DNA of 8,158 nt. Source: Longimicrobium sp. GTDB lineage: Bacteria > Gemmatimonadota > Gemmatimonadetes > Longimicrobiales > Longimicrobiaceae. This document shows positions 1 through 5,859 of the stretch, piece by piece (the stretch's first letter is position 1; each line of letters starts with the position of its first letter). The DNA lies in assembly GCA_030446945.1 (NCBI GenBank), contig JAUJMI010000151.1:1-8158 (forward strand). Direction: 5' to 3'. The position numbers were made by a program, and so were the translations under genes. Below the pieces are notes generated by a model. It searched no databases, was not told where the DNA came from, and worked only from the letters and a program-made list of their open reading frames with translations.

Positions 1-213
1 GAGGCCGTGGTGAGGTCGGTGAACTCCGGCACGCCGATCGTGCTCAACGGCGACTCGCGCTACGCGCAGGACGTGCGCTCCATGTCGGCCTCCATCGCGG
101 GGCTCGCGGGGGGTGGCGAGCCGGCGGGGGGCCGCTTCATCCGCGCCCTCACCGACCCCCTGATGCGCGTGCTGCGGCGCTCCACCCCGCAACAGCCTGA
201 GGTGGCGGTATGA
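1..213 (+). CDS. cpaE: CpaE/TadZ-like Tad pilus ATPase, C-terminal fragment
   Basis: This is the last 70 codons of a gene that begins before the window, open from base 1 and ending at TGA 211-213. The segment around V-N-S-G-T-P-I-V-L, followed by a short helical tail ([10 protein letters not shown]), resembles the end of MinD/ParA-type ATPase domains, where a conserved 'N.G.P.v' strand precedes the last helices. CpaE/TadZ proteins have this fold and help localise the Tad pilus machine at the inner membrane. The catalytic Walker motifs lie outside the window, so the name rests largely on position: directly upstream of tadA, with its stop overlapping the tadA start (ATGATG at 210-215). The final ~20 residues are a basic, low-complexity tail. 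It could be another MinD-like protein, but the Tad context makes CpaE/TadZ most likely. Confidence 0.75.
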   Translation, partial: EAVVRSVNSGTPIVLNGDSRYAQDVRSMSASIAGLAGGGEPAGGRFIRALTDPLMRVLRRSTPQQPEVAV

Positions 214-1598
214 TGCAGAGCTGGTTCAGCGGCGCCGCGCCGGCCGCGCCCGCGCCGCCGCGCACCCCCGCGCCGTGGGAGCTCCCCGCGGCCGACGAGC
301 CGCCCTCGGGTCCCTCGCTGCTGCAGGAGACCAAGGCGCGCATCCACCGCAAGCTGCTGGAGCGGCTCAACCTTTCGTCGCTGGACGCGCTGGAGCGCGA
401 CCGCGCGGTGGCGGCCATCCGCGGCGTGGTGCACGAGCTCCTGGCGCTGGAATCCGTCCCGCTCAACTACGACGAGCGGGAAGAGCTGGTGCGGCAGGTG
501 CTGGACGAGATCTTTGGGCTGGGGCCGCTGGAGCCGCTGATGCAGGACCCCGAGATCTCGGACATCCTGGTCAACACCCACCGCAGCGTGTACGTGGAGC
601 GGCATGGGCGGCTGGAGGAGACGGACATCACCTTCCAGGACGACCGCCACCTCCTGCAGGTGATCGACCGCATCGTATCCGCCGTGGGGCGGCGCATCGA
701 CGACTCGTCGCCGATGGTGGACGCGCGCCTGGCGGACGGGTCGCGCGTGAACGCCATCATCCCGCCGCTCTCCATCGACGGGCCGCACCTCTCCATCCGC
801 AAGTTCAAGCGCGACGCCCTGGCCGGGCAGGACCTGCTGCGCACCAACAGCCTCACGCGTCCCATGCTGGACCTGCTGGCGGCAGTGGTGGGGTCGCGCC
901 TCAACATCCTGATCTCCGGCGGCACCGGCGCGGGAAAGACGACGATGCTCAACATCCTGTCGTCGTTCATCCCGTCCACGGAGCGCATCGTCACCATCGA
1001 AGACTCGGCCGAGCTGCAGCTCCGCCAGCCCCACGTGGTGCGGCTGGAGACGCGCCCGCAGAACATCGAGGGCTGCGGCGAGGTCACGCAGCGGCACCTG
1101 ATGGTGAACGCCTTGCGCATGCGCCCCGACCGCATCGTGGTGGGCGAGGTGCGCGGCTCCGAGGCCATCGACATGCTGCAGGCGATGAACACGGGGCACG
1201 AGGGGTCGCTGGCCACGCTGCACGCTAACACCCCACGCGACGCCCTGGGCCGCCTGGAGACGATGGTCTCGATGGCGAACCTGAACCTCCCCGAGAAGGT
1301 GGTGCGGCAGCAGATCGTGAGCGCCATCGACGTGGTGATCCAGGTGAACCGCCTTTCCGACGGTACCCGCAAGGTGATGACGATCGCCGAGGTGGTGGGG
1401 ATGGAGAGCGACATCATCACCATGCAGGACATCTTCGTCTTCGACAAGCAGGGGATCGCCTCCAACGGCGCGGTGCTCGGCGACTACCGCGCGACCGGCA
1501 TCCGCCCGCGCTTCGCAGACCGGCTGGAGGAGAACGGGATCCAGCTTCCCTCGGACATGTTCGCGCAGGCGCCGTCGATGCGCCGGGAGGCGTGGTGA
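210..1598 (+). CDS. tadA: Tad pilus assembly motor ATPase CpaF/TadA
   Basis: Secretion ATPase of the GspE/VirB11 superfamily, CpaF/TadA branch; it hydrolyses ATP at the cytoplasmic face of the inner membrane to drive Flp/Tad pilus assembly. The 462 residues are a usual family length. Residues 1-35 are an Ala/Pro-rich linker. An N-terminal helical and sensor domain follows (about 40-220, including F-G-L-G-P-L-E-P-L and S-D-I-L-V-N). Walker A is G-G-T-G-A-G-K-T-T (237-245, Lys243), Walker B is R-I-V-V-G-E-V-R (308-315), and the His box is [13 protein letters not shown] (328-340). The ATG at 210 overlaps the upstream stop; ATG 213 is equally possible. GAGGTGG at 199-205 serves as ribosome binding site. 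The stop overlaps the tadB start, implying translational coupling. Position 289 is Cys and 296 His in the segment before Walker B, where from memory many CpaF proteins have other residues. Confidence 0.96.
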   Translation: MMQSWFSGAAPAAPAPPRTPAPWELPAADEPPSGPSLLQETKARIHRKLLERLNLSSLDALERDRAVAAIRGVVHELLALESVPLNYDEREELVRQVLDEIFGLGPLEPLMQDPEISDILVNTHRSVYVERHGRLEETDITFQDDRHLLQVIDRIVSAVGRRIDDSSPMVDARLADGSRVNAIIPPLSIDGPHLSIRKFKRDALAGQDLLRTNSLTRPMLDLLAAVVGSRLNILISGGTGAGKTTMLNILSSFIPSTERIVTIEDSAELQLRQPHVVRLETRPQNIEGCGEVTQRHLMVNALRMRPDRIVVGEVRGSEAIDMLQAMNTGHEGSLATLHANTPRDALGRLETMVSMANLNLPEKVVRQQIVSAIDVVIQVNRLSDGTRKVMTIAEVVGMESDIITMQDIFVFDKQGIASNGAVLGDYRATGIRPRFADRLEENGIQLPSDMFAQAPSMRREAW

Positions 1599-2578
1599 GC
1601 GCCGCATCCCCCGCCCTCCCCGCGCTGCTGGCCGGGGTGGCGGCCGCGCTGGGCACCGCCGGCGTGGTGCTGGGCGCCGAGTGGGCGCGCGCGCGCCGGC
1701 ACCGCAACACCGTGCTCCGCCAGCTCCGGCAGCTCGCGGACGAGCGCGGCGCGGCGGTGTCCGCCTCGGCCGAGCCCCTCCTGCGCGCCAGCGACGAGTC
1801 ATCGTGGCTCAGCGCCCTCTCCGTGCGCATCCCGCAGCTCCGCGGCTTCGGGCCGCTCCTCCAGCAGGCCGGCTTGGCGTGGAGCGAGCAGCGCTTCCTG
1901 GCCTCGATGGGGGTGGGCGCGCTCTTTGGCGGTCTGATCGGCTGGACGTTCGGCGGGCCCGGACTGGCGCTGATGGCGGGCGTGGTGGCCGGCGCGCTCG
2001 TCCCGTACGGCCACGTGCGGCGGGTGAGGACGCGGCGGCTGCGCAGCTTCGAGGAGCAGCTTCCCGAGGCGATCGACCTGCTGGGCCGCGCGATCCGCTC
2101 CGGCCACCCGCTCTCCGCCGGGCTGCGCATGGTGGCGGAGGAGAGCGGGCAGCCGGTGGCCGGCGAGTTCCGCCGCGTCTTCGAGGAGCAGAAGTTCGGG
2201 CTCCCCTTCGAGGACTCGCTCACGGGGCTGGCCGCGCGCGTCCCGCTGGTGGACGTGCGCATCCTGGTGACCGCCGTCATGATCCAGCGCGACGTGGGCG
2301 GCAACCTGGCGGAGATCCTGGACAACCTGTCGCACCTGATCCGCTCGCGCTTCACCATCCGCCGGCAGCTGCGCACCTACACGGCGCAGGGGCGGATGAG
2401 TGGCTACGTGCTCGGCATCCTGCCGATTGCGGTGGGGTTCATGATCTTCGCGCTGAACCCCGAGTACATCATGACGCTCTTTCGGGAGCCGATCGGCAGG
2501 ATGCTGGTGTGGTCCGCCGCGGGGCTGCAGTTCCTGGGCTTCCTGTGGATCCGCCGCATCGTGGACATCGAGATCTGA
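1592..2578 (+). CDS. tadB: Tad pilus inner-membrane platform protein TadB
   Basis: TadB is an integral membrane protein with a type II secretion F (GspF) domain that forms, with TadC, the platform on which the TadA ATPase acts. The 328-residue product has an N-terminal membrane helix (about 7-28), a basic cytoplasmic stretch, a hydrophobic pair (about 105-140), the T2SSF domain (about 153-280, starting [12 protein letters not shown]) and two C-terminal membrane helices (about 268-290 and 302-322). The segment [14 protein letters not shown] is typical of GspF-like domains. The start is one of two adjacent GTG codons (1592 or 1595) overlapping the tadA stop in GTGGTGA. GGGAGG at 1585-1590 is better spaced (4 nt) for GTG 1595, so the true protein may be one residue shorter. 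Order after tadA and before a second T2SSF gene supports TadB. Confidence 0.94.
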   Translation: MVSAASPALPALLAGVAAALGTAGVVLGAEWARARRHRNTVLRQLRQLADERGAAVSASAEPLLRASDESSWLSALSVRIPQLRGFGPLLQQAGLAWSEQRFLASMGVGALFGGLIGWTFGGPGLALMAGVVAGALVPYGHVRRVRTRRLRSFEEQLPEAIDLLGRAIRSGHPLSAGLRMVAEESGQPVAGEFRRVFEEQKFGLPFEDSLTGLAARVPLVDVRILVTAVMIQRDVGGNLAEILDNLSHLIRSRFTIRRQLRTYTAQGRMSGYVLGILPIAVGFMIFALNPEYIMTLFREPIGRMLVWSAAGLQFLGFLWIRRIVDIEI

Positions 2579-2596
2579 CCCCCGGAGACCGCTCCA

Positions 2597-3535
2597 ATGG
2601 TTTACGCAATCGCAGCGATGGTCGGGCTCTCGGTGGTCCTCCTGGTGATGGTGGCCGCCGAGCTCGCGGCCGGCCACTCCCGCCGCATGGCGGTGCGGCA
2701 GCTGGCGCAGCTGGACCGCGGCGCCGCGGCCGCCGCCGCCATGGCCGGCGACGGGGAGGCGGGGCCGGGGCCTCTGCAGCGCTTCGGCGAGTGGCTGCAC
2801 CGCGTGGGCGAGTGGAGCCGCGGCGGGAGCACCGACGCGGCGAGTGTGCAAAAGGTGCTGGTGGAGGCGGGCTTCCGCGGCCCCGGCGCCGCCACGGTCT
2901 TTCGCGGGGTGCGCGTGGCGCTCCCCGTCGCCGCGGGGGGAGCGGCGGTCCTCTTCCTCCCCTTCTTGGGCCTGGGCACCGGGGGTGCGCTCTTCGCGGC
3001 GGTGTGGATGGCGGCGGCGGGGTGGATCACACCGGGCTTCTTCTTGAGCCGCCGTGCGAAGTCGCGGCAGCGGGAGATCCAGCGCGCCCTGCCCGACGCG
3101 CTGGACCTGCTGGTGGTGTGCGTGGAGGCGGGGCTGGGGCTGAACCAGGCGCTGATGCGCGTGTCGCAGGAGATCCGCCACGTGAGCGCGCTGATCGGCG
3201 ACGAGCTGGGGCTGGTGAACCTGGAGATCCGCGCCGGCGTGCCGCGGCCGGACGCGCTACGCAACCTGGGCTCGCGCACCGGCGTCCCCGAGCTGCGCTC
3301 GCTGGCCGCCATGCTGATCCAGACCGACCGCTTCGGCACCTCCATCGCCCAGGCCATGCGGGTGCACGCGGACACGCTACGCACCAAGCGCCGCCAGCGC
3401 GCCGAGGAGGCCGCCGCCAAGACCACAGTCAAGCTGGTCTTCCCGCTCGTCCTCTTCATCTTCCCGGCGATGTTCGTGGTGCTGCTCGGCCCCGCGGTCA
3501 TCCAGATCAGCCGGGTGCTGGGAAACGAGCCGTGA
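2597..3535 (+). CDS. tadC: Tad pilus inner-membrane platform protein TadC
   Basis: Second T2SSF/GspF-domain membrane protein, partner of TadB in the pilus assembly platform. The 312-residue product has an N-terminal membrane helix (about 3-24), an Ala/Gly-rich linker, a hydrophobic pair (about 107-152), the T2SSF domain (about 160-285, with A-L-P-D-A-L-D-L-L-V-V-C-V-E-A-G-L) and a C-terminal membrane helix (about 282-305, F-P-L-V-L-F-I-F-P-A-M-F-V-V-L-L). The motifs L-V-V-C-V-E-A-G-L-G-L near the domain start and K-L-V-F-P-L-V-L-F-I-F-P near the end are characteristic of TadC. The ATG at 2597 is 18 nt after the tadB stop and has GGAG at 2584-2587. The gene is followed by a 139-nt gap holding a dispersed repeat, so tighter coupling ends here. 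Confidence 0.94.
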   Translation: MVYAIAAMVGLSVVLLVMVAAELAAGHSRRMAVRQLAQLDRGAAAAAAMAGDGEAGPGPLQRFGEWLHRVGEWSRGGSTDAASVQKVLVEAGFRGPGAATVFRGVRVALPVAAGGAAVLFLPFLGLGTGGALFAAVWMAAAGWITPGFFLSRRAKSRQREIQRALPDALDLLVVCVEAGLGLNQALMRVSQEIRHVSALIGDELGLVNLEIRAGVPRPDALRNLGSRTGVPELRSLAAMLIQTDRFGTSIAQAMRVHADTLRTKRRQRAEEAAAKTTVKLVFPLVLFIFPAMFVVLLGPAVIQISRVLGNEP

Positions 3536-3579
3536 GGGGCGGCCTCCCGGGGATCACGGCAGGCGCCCTCCATGAGCGA

Positions 3580-3661
3580 ATGAATCCGGCGCTGGAGCCG
3601 CGCGAAGCCCGCCTGCGCGGACTCGGCGCGCCCGGGGCGGTGCGGTGGATGGATCTGTGCG
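3580..3661 (+). repeat. Dispersed hairpin repeat, copy A (tadC-DUF192 gap)
   Basis: TGAA at 3581-3584 is followed exactly 25 nt later by a stem AGCCCGC (3606-3612), loop CTGC (3613-3616) and GCGGACT (3617-3623). One pair is C/A on this strand and G/U on the RNA of the other strand. A tail GGGGCGGTGCG starts 11 nt after the stem, as in copy B, and TGGATCTGTGCG (3650-3661) also occurs at 7711-7722 in copy E. It fills most of the gap inside the operon and ends 13 nt before the DUF192 start codon. Confidence 0.8.
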
Positions 3662-3674
3662 CGCTGGGGAGCGC

Positions 3675-4022
3675 ATGAGGCGGGTGAGCATCGCCAACGA
3701 CACGCGGGGGAGCGTGCTGGGGGCGAGTGTGGCGGTGGCGGACCGGTGGTGGCTGCGGCTGCGCGGGCTGCTGGGGCGCCCGCCGCTCGCGCCGGGGGAG
3801 GGGCTCCTGCTGGACCCGTGCCGCGCCGTGCACATGCTGGGGATGAGCTACCCGCTGGACGTGGTCTTCGTGGACGACGGCCGCACCGTGGTGGCGACGT
3901 ACCACGGCCTCGCTCCCCGCGCCCGCACCGGGTGGCACGCGGCCCGGTACGCGCTGGAGCTTCCCGCGGGCACGCTCCGCGACACCGGCACCCACGCGGG
4001 CGACACGCTCCGCTGGACGTAG
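3675..4022 (+). CDS. DUF192 family protein
   Basis: Small single-domain protein (115 residues) of the DUF192 family, whose biochemical function is not established. The match covers nearly the whole protein: L-R-G-L-L-G-R-P-P (about 25-33), G-E-G-L-L-L-D-P-C, H-M-L-G-M-S-Y-P-L-D-V-V-F-V-D-D (about 54-69), the valine strand D-G-R-T-V-V-A-T, A-L-E-L-P-A-G and a terminal G-D-T-L-R. No signal peptide is seen, whereas some family members are exported. I chose ATG 3675, preceded by GGGGAG at 3666-3671. The frame stays open to GTG 3645, but those extra codons lie in repeat copy A, so the longer start is unlikely. The gene sits after tadC and 26 nt before the TPR gene on the same strand, suggesting a role connected with the Tad apparatus; that is inference from position. 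Family assignment is confident. Confidence 0.9.
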   Translation: MRRVSIANDTRGSVLGASVAVADRWWLRLRGLLGRPPLAPGEGLLLDPCRAVHMLGMSYPLDVVFVDDGRTVVATYHGLAPRARTGWHAARYALELPAGTLRDTGTHAGDTLRWT

Positions 4023-4048
4023 ACCTCTCTGCTGTGGAAGGGACCGTC

Positions 4049-5506
4049 ATGAACGATCGCGGGGCACGTGCCGGGATGATCGGTGTGGGGGCGAGCCTTT
4101 TCGGCGCGCTCTCCGCCCGGCGTTGGGGTGCCCTCTGCGCGCTCGTGCTGGCCCCTTCCGCCGGCGCCCTTCCCGCCGCCGCGCAGACGGTCTGCCCCGC
4201 GGCGGGCTTCACCAACTCGCGCGCGGAGCCGCCGCTGCTGGACGCCTTCACCGTGCTATTCCGGCAGAACGGCGTCTCCTTCCACGCGCGGGTCGAGACG
4301 GACCAGGCCGCGCCGGGCGGGCGTCTCGTGATCCGCAACGGCAACACGTACGACGTGGAGCTGAGCTACGACGTGGTGGTCACCGGAAGCGCGGCGCCCG
4401 TGTCGGCGGAGGGGAGGTGCGCCCGCATCCGCGCCGGGGAGTACGCGGTGGATGCGGACGCGAACACCGTCATCCGCTACGATGGCGGCACGCCCGCGGC
4501 CGTGCGCGTGCGCAACCTCCGTATGGCGCGCGCGGCGTCGGCGGGCGACGCGATCAAGGCCGCTGCCGCTCCGGGCGCCGCGGCCCCGACGACCGCTTAC
4601 GCGGCGCCGGCGTCATCCGCCGAGCTGGACCAGTACCGCTGCGGCGACGGCGGCGCTCCGGGGCAGCGCGCATGCAGCACCGCGTTCATGGCCGCCGCCG
4701 CCCGCGCCGCCGCCGAGGCGGGGCGCTTCACCGGCACCACGCGCGAGTGCCTCCTGGAGTACGCCGCGCTCCAGGAATCCGCCGCCGACCTGATCCGCAC
4801 GGCCGACACGCGCGGCGACAGCATGCGCCTGACCACCCCCGCCTGCTACAGCCGCGGCGAGGCGCGCTGGGGCTACGAGGCGCTCGCCGCCGCCTGCCCG
4901 CACGGCGCCTGGACCGCCGCCAACTCCGGGCGCGTGGACTGCGCGGCGGCGGCGCACCTCGCCGCGACCGACTCGCTGCGGCGCGACTCGGCCGCGCTGC
5001 CGCCGAACGCGGCCGAGGTGGCGGCGCGGGGCTTCGCGGCGGGGCTCGATTACCTCCAACAGGGGTTCGCCGGCGAAGCGGAGGCGGAGTTCCGCCAGGC
5101 GCTCACGCTCACCCCCGCGGACCCGTCGCTGCACGCCGGCCTCGGCACCGCCCTCGCTCGCCAGCAGCGCTGGACCGAGGCCGAGGCAGCCTACCGCGCC
5201 GCCGTCTGGCTGGACCCGTCCAACACGCAGTTCGCGGACATGCTCCGCGGGCTCCGCGCGCGCGGCGCGCCCACCGCGCAAACCGCCGTGCACGCCCACA
5301 CGGGACCGCCGCGCACGCTGTCCGTGACGGCGAAGCCCACGGTCACGCGCCGGCTCGACATCCCCGCGCTCCTGGCGGCGACGTTCAAGATCATCTTCGC
5401 CACGGCCCTGACCGCCGCCGGGCTGCTCCTGTTCTTCCCCGTGCTGTCGGCGCTGTACCTCGCGCTGCTGTGGGGCGGCGGGCGGATTCTGCGGCTGGGG
5501 ACGTGA
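4049..5506 (+). CDS. Exported, cysteine-rich TPR protein with C-terminal membrane anchor
   Basis: I do not recognise the whole protein. The 485 residues show: a signal-like N-terminus (hydrophobic about 27-41, A-L-P-A-A-A-Q, possible cleavage near 45-46; no lipobox); a probably beta-rich domain (about 50-165); an Ala/Pro linker (about 170-190); a segment with six cysteines (198, 209, 234, 266, 283, 298), which with C49 and C124 would permit disulfides outside the cytoplasm; two TPR repeats (about 325-400, e.g. G-E-A-E-A-E-F-R-Q-A-L and T-E-A-E-A-A-Y-R-A-A-V-W-L-D-P); a linker; and a strongly hydrophobic C-terminus (about 437-480) long enough for one or two membrane helices. ATG 4049 follows GGAAGGGA at 4036-4043; ATG 4076 is a possible alternative. 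Position at the end of the tad operon and the TPRs suggest a TadD-like assembly role, but TadD is normally a smaller lipoprotein, so this is tentative. Confidence 0.85.
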   Translation: MNDRGARAGMIGVGASLFGALSARRWGALCALVLAPSAGALPAAAQTVCPAAGFTNSRAEPPLLDAFTVLFRQNGVSFHARVETDQAAPGGRLVIRNGNTYDVELSYDVVVTGSAAPVSAEGRCARIRAGEYAVDADANTVIRYDGGTPAAVRVRNLRMARAASAGDAIKAAAAPGAAAPTTAYAAPASSAELDQYRCGDGGAPGQRACSTAFMAAAARAAAEAGRFTGTTRECLLEYAALQESAADLIRTADTRGDSMRLTTPACYSRGEARWGYEALAAACPHGAWTAANSGRVDCAAAAHLAATDSLRRDSAALPPNAAEVAARGFAAGLDYLQQGFAGEAEAEFRQALTLTPADPSLHAGLGTALARQQRWTEAEAAYRAAVWLDPSNTQFADMLRGLRARGAPTAQTAVHAHTGPPRTLSVTAKPTVTRRLDIPALLAATFKIIFATALTAAGLLLFFPVLSALYLALLWGGGRILRLGT

Positions 5507-5520
5507 GCGGAGGCAGGCGT

Positions 5521-5592
5521 GGCGGTTGAAACCGCGGCAACGACGGCGGGAAACCTGCCTTCGCAAATTGCGGGGAGCGGGGGCGGTGCGGG
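5521..5592 (+). repeat. Dispersed hairpin repeat, copy B
   Basis: The first 44 nt (5521-5564) match copy E (7655-7698) at 39 of 44 positions. TGAA at 5527 is 25 nt before the stem AACCTGC (5552-5558), loop CTTC, GCAAATT (5563-5569). Two pairs are C/A here and G/U on the RNA of the other strand. GGGGCGGTGCG follows 11 nt after the stem, as in copy A. It starts 14 nt after the stop of the TPR gene. Confidence 0.8.
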
Positions 5593-5625
5593 TGGGGCCG
5601 GTGCGGGAGCCGCATCGCCGGGGGG

Positions 5626-5670
5626 TGAATCCCGCGGCTGGAACCGCGGGAAGGCGGCTGAAGCCGGCTC
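5626..5670 (+). repeat. Dispersed hairpin repeat, copy F (diverged, two hairpins)
   Basis: It begins TGAATCC, as copy A does. A perfect 8-bp stem TCCCGCGG / CCGCGGGA (5630-5637 and 5644-5651) encloses the loop CTGGAA. A second stem follows, AGGCGGC (5652-5658), loop TGAA, GCCGGCT (5663-5669), with one mismatched pair. TGAA-to-second-stem spacing is 26 nt, one more than in copies A, B, D and E. Membership of the family is supported by layout and the TGAATCC start but is weaker than for the others. Confidence 0.6.
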
Positions 5671-5690
5671 GAGAAAGCGGCATTGGACCC

Positions 5691-5730
5691 GGAGTCCGCG
5701 AAGGCGGACTTTGTGTTTTTTTCAAGCGGC
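5691..5730 (-). repeat. Dispersed hairpin repeat, copy C (shortened)
   Basis: Opposite orientation to copies A, B, E and F. The stem AGTCCGC (5693-5699), loop GAAG, GCGGACT (5704-5710) is perfect. A 24-nt block at 5692-5715 is identical to 5793-5816 in copy D. Read on the - strand, TGAA begins only 14 nt before the stem rather than 25, so about 11 nt of the usual spacer are missing, and an A-run stands there instead. Confidence 0.75.
5692..5722 (+). terminator. Intrinsic terminator of the tad/TPR operon (inside repeat copy C)
   Basis: On the + strand the perfect 7-bp stem at 5693-5710 (GC-rich, GAAG loop) is followed by TTTGTG and then seven consecutive T (5716-5722). This is the usual layout of a rho-independent terminator, with the T-run a few bases further from the stem than normal. 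It lies 186 nt after the TPR gene stop and before the convergent DUF885 gene. It is the clearest hairpin-plus-T-run seen in the gaps. Function is inferred. Confidence 0.55.
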
Positions 5731-5791
5731 GCTCCTGGGCAAGGCGGTCCTGGCCTGGCCGGAATCCCGCCTCCCGGACCGATCTCCTCCC

Positions 5792-5844
5792 CGAGTCCGC
5801 GAAGGCGGACTTTGTGCCGTTGTTGCCGCGAGTTCACTCGCCCC
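5792..5844 (-). repeat. Dispersed hairpin repeat, copy D
   Basis: On the - strand TGAA starts at 5836, exactly 25 nt before the stem AGTCCGC, loop CTTC, GCGGACT (5811 to 5794), which is perfect. The spacer CGGCAACAAC resembles that of copies B and E. It lies 16 nt beyond the stop of the DUF885 gene and would form part of that gene's 3' untranslated RNA. No T-run follows the stem in the - direction. Confidence 0.8.
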
Positions 5845-5859
5845 AGAAATCCGGTAGCC

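Noticed and set aside
60..1802. Long open frame on the - strand across tadA
   Set aside because: It is antisense to a clearly conserved ATPase, has an Arg/His/Ala-rich low-complexity translation and no domain; expected when GC is this high.
1681..3678. 665-codon + strand frame across tadB and tadC
   Set aside because: It runs out of frame through two well-supported membrane proteins; its Arg/Ala/Gly-rich product has no membrane helices or motifs.
2602..4347. 581-codon - strand frame across tadC, DUF192 and the TPR gene start
   Set aside because: Antisense to three supported genes, low complexity, crosses repeat copy A.
4123..5529. Alternative + strand frame in the TPR gene
   Set aside because: The frame starting at 4049 has a signal peptide, TPRs and membrane anchor; this one is Arg-rich with no recognisable feature.
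4613..5725. - strand frame across the TPR gene and repeat cluster
   Set aside because: Antisense low-complexity translation that starts within the repeat cluster.
5521..5844. CRISPR array
   Set aside because: The repeats are in both orientations, unevenly spaced, divergent and self-complementary; no cas genes are present.
5521..5844. Integron attC sites or insertion sequence remnants
   Set aside because: No attC core sites, no transposase or integrase gene, and no target duplications around the copies that I could see.
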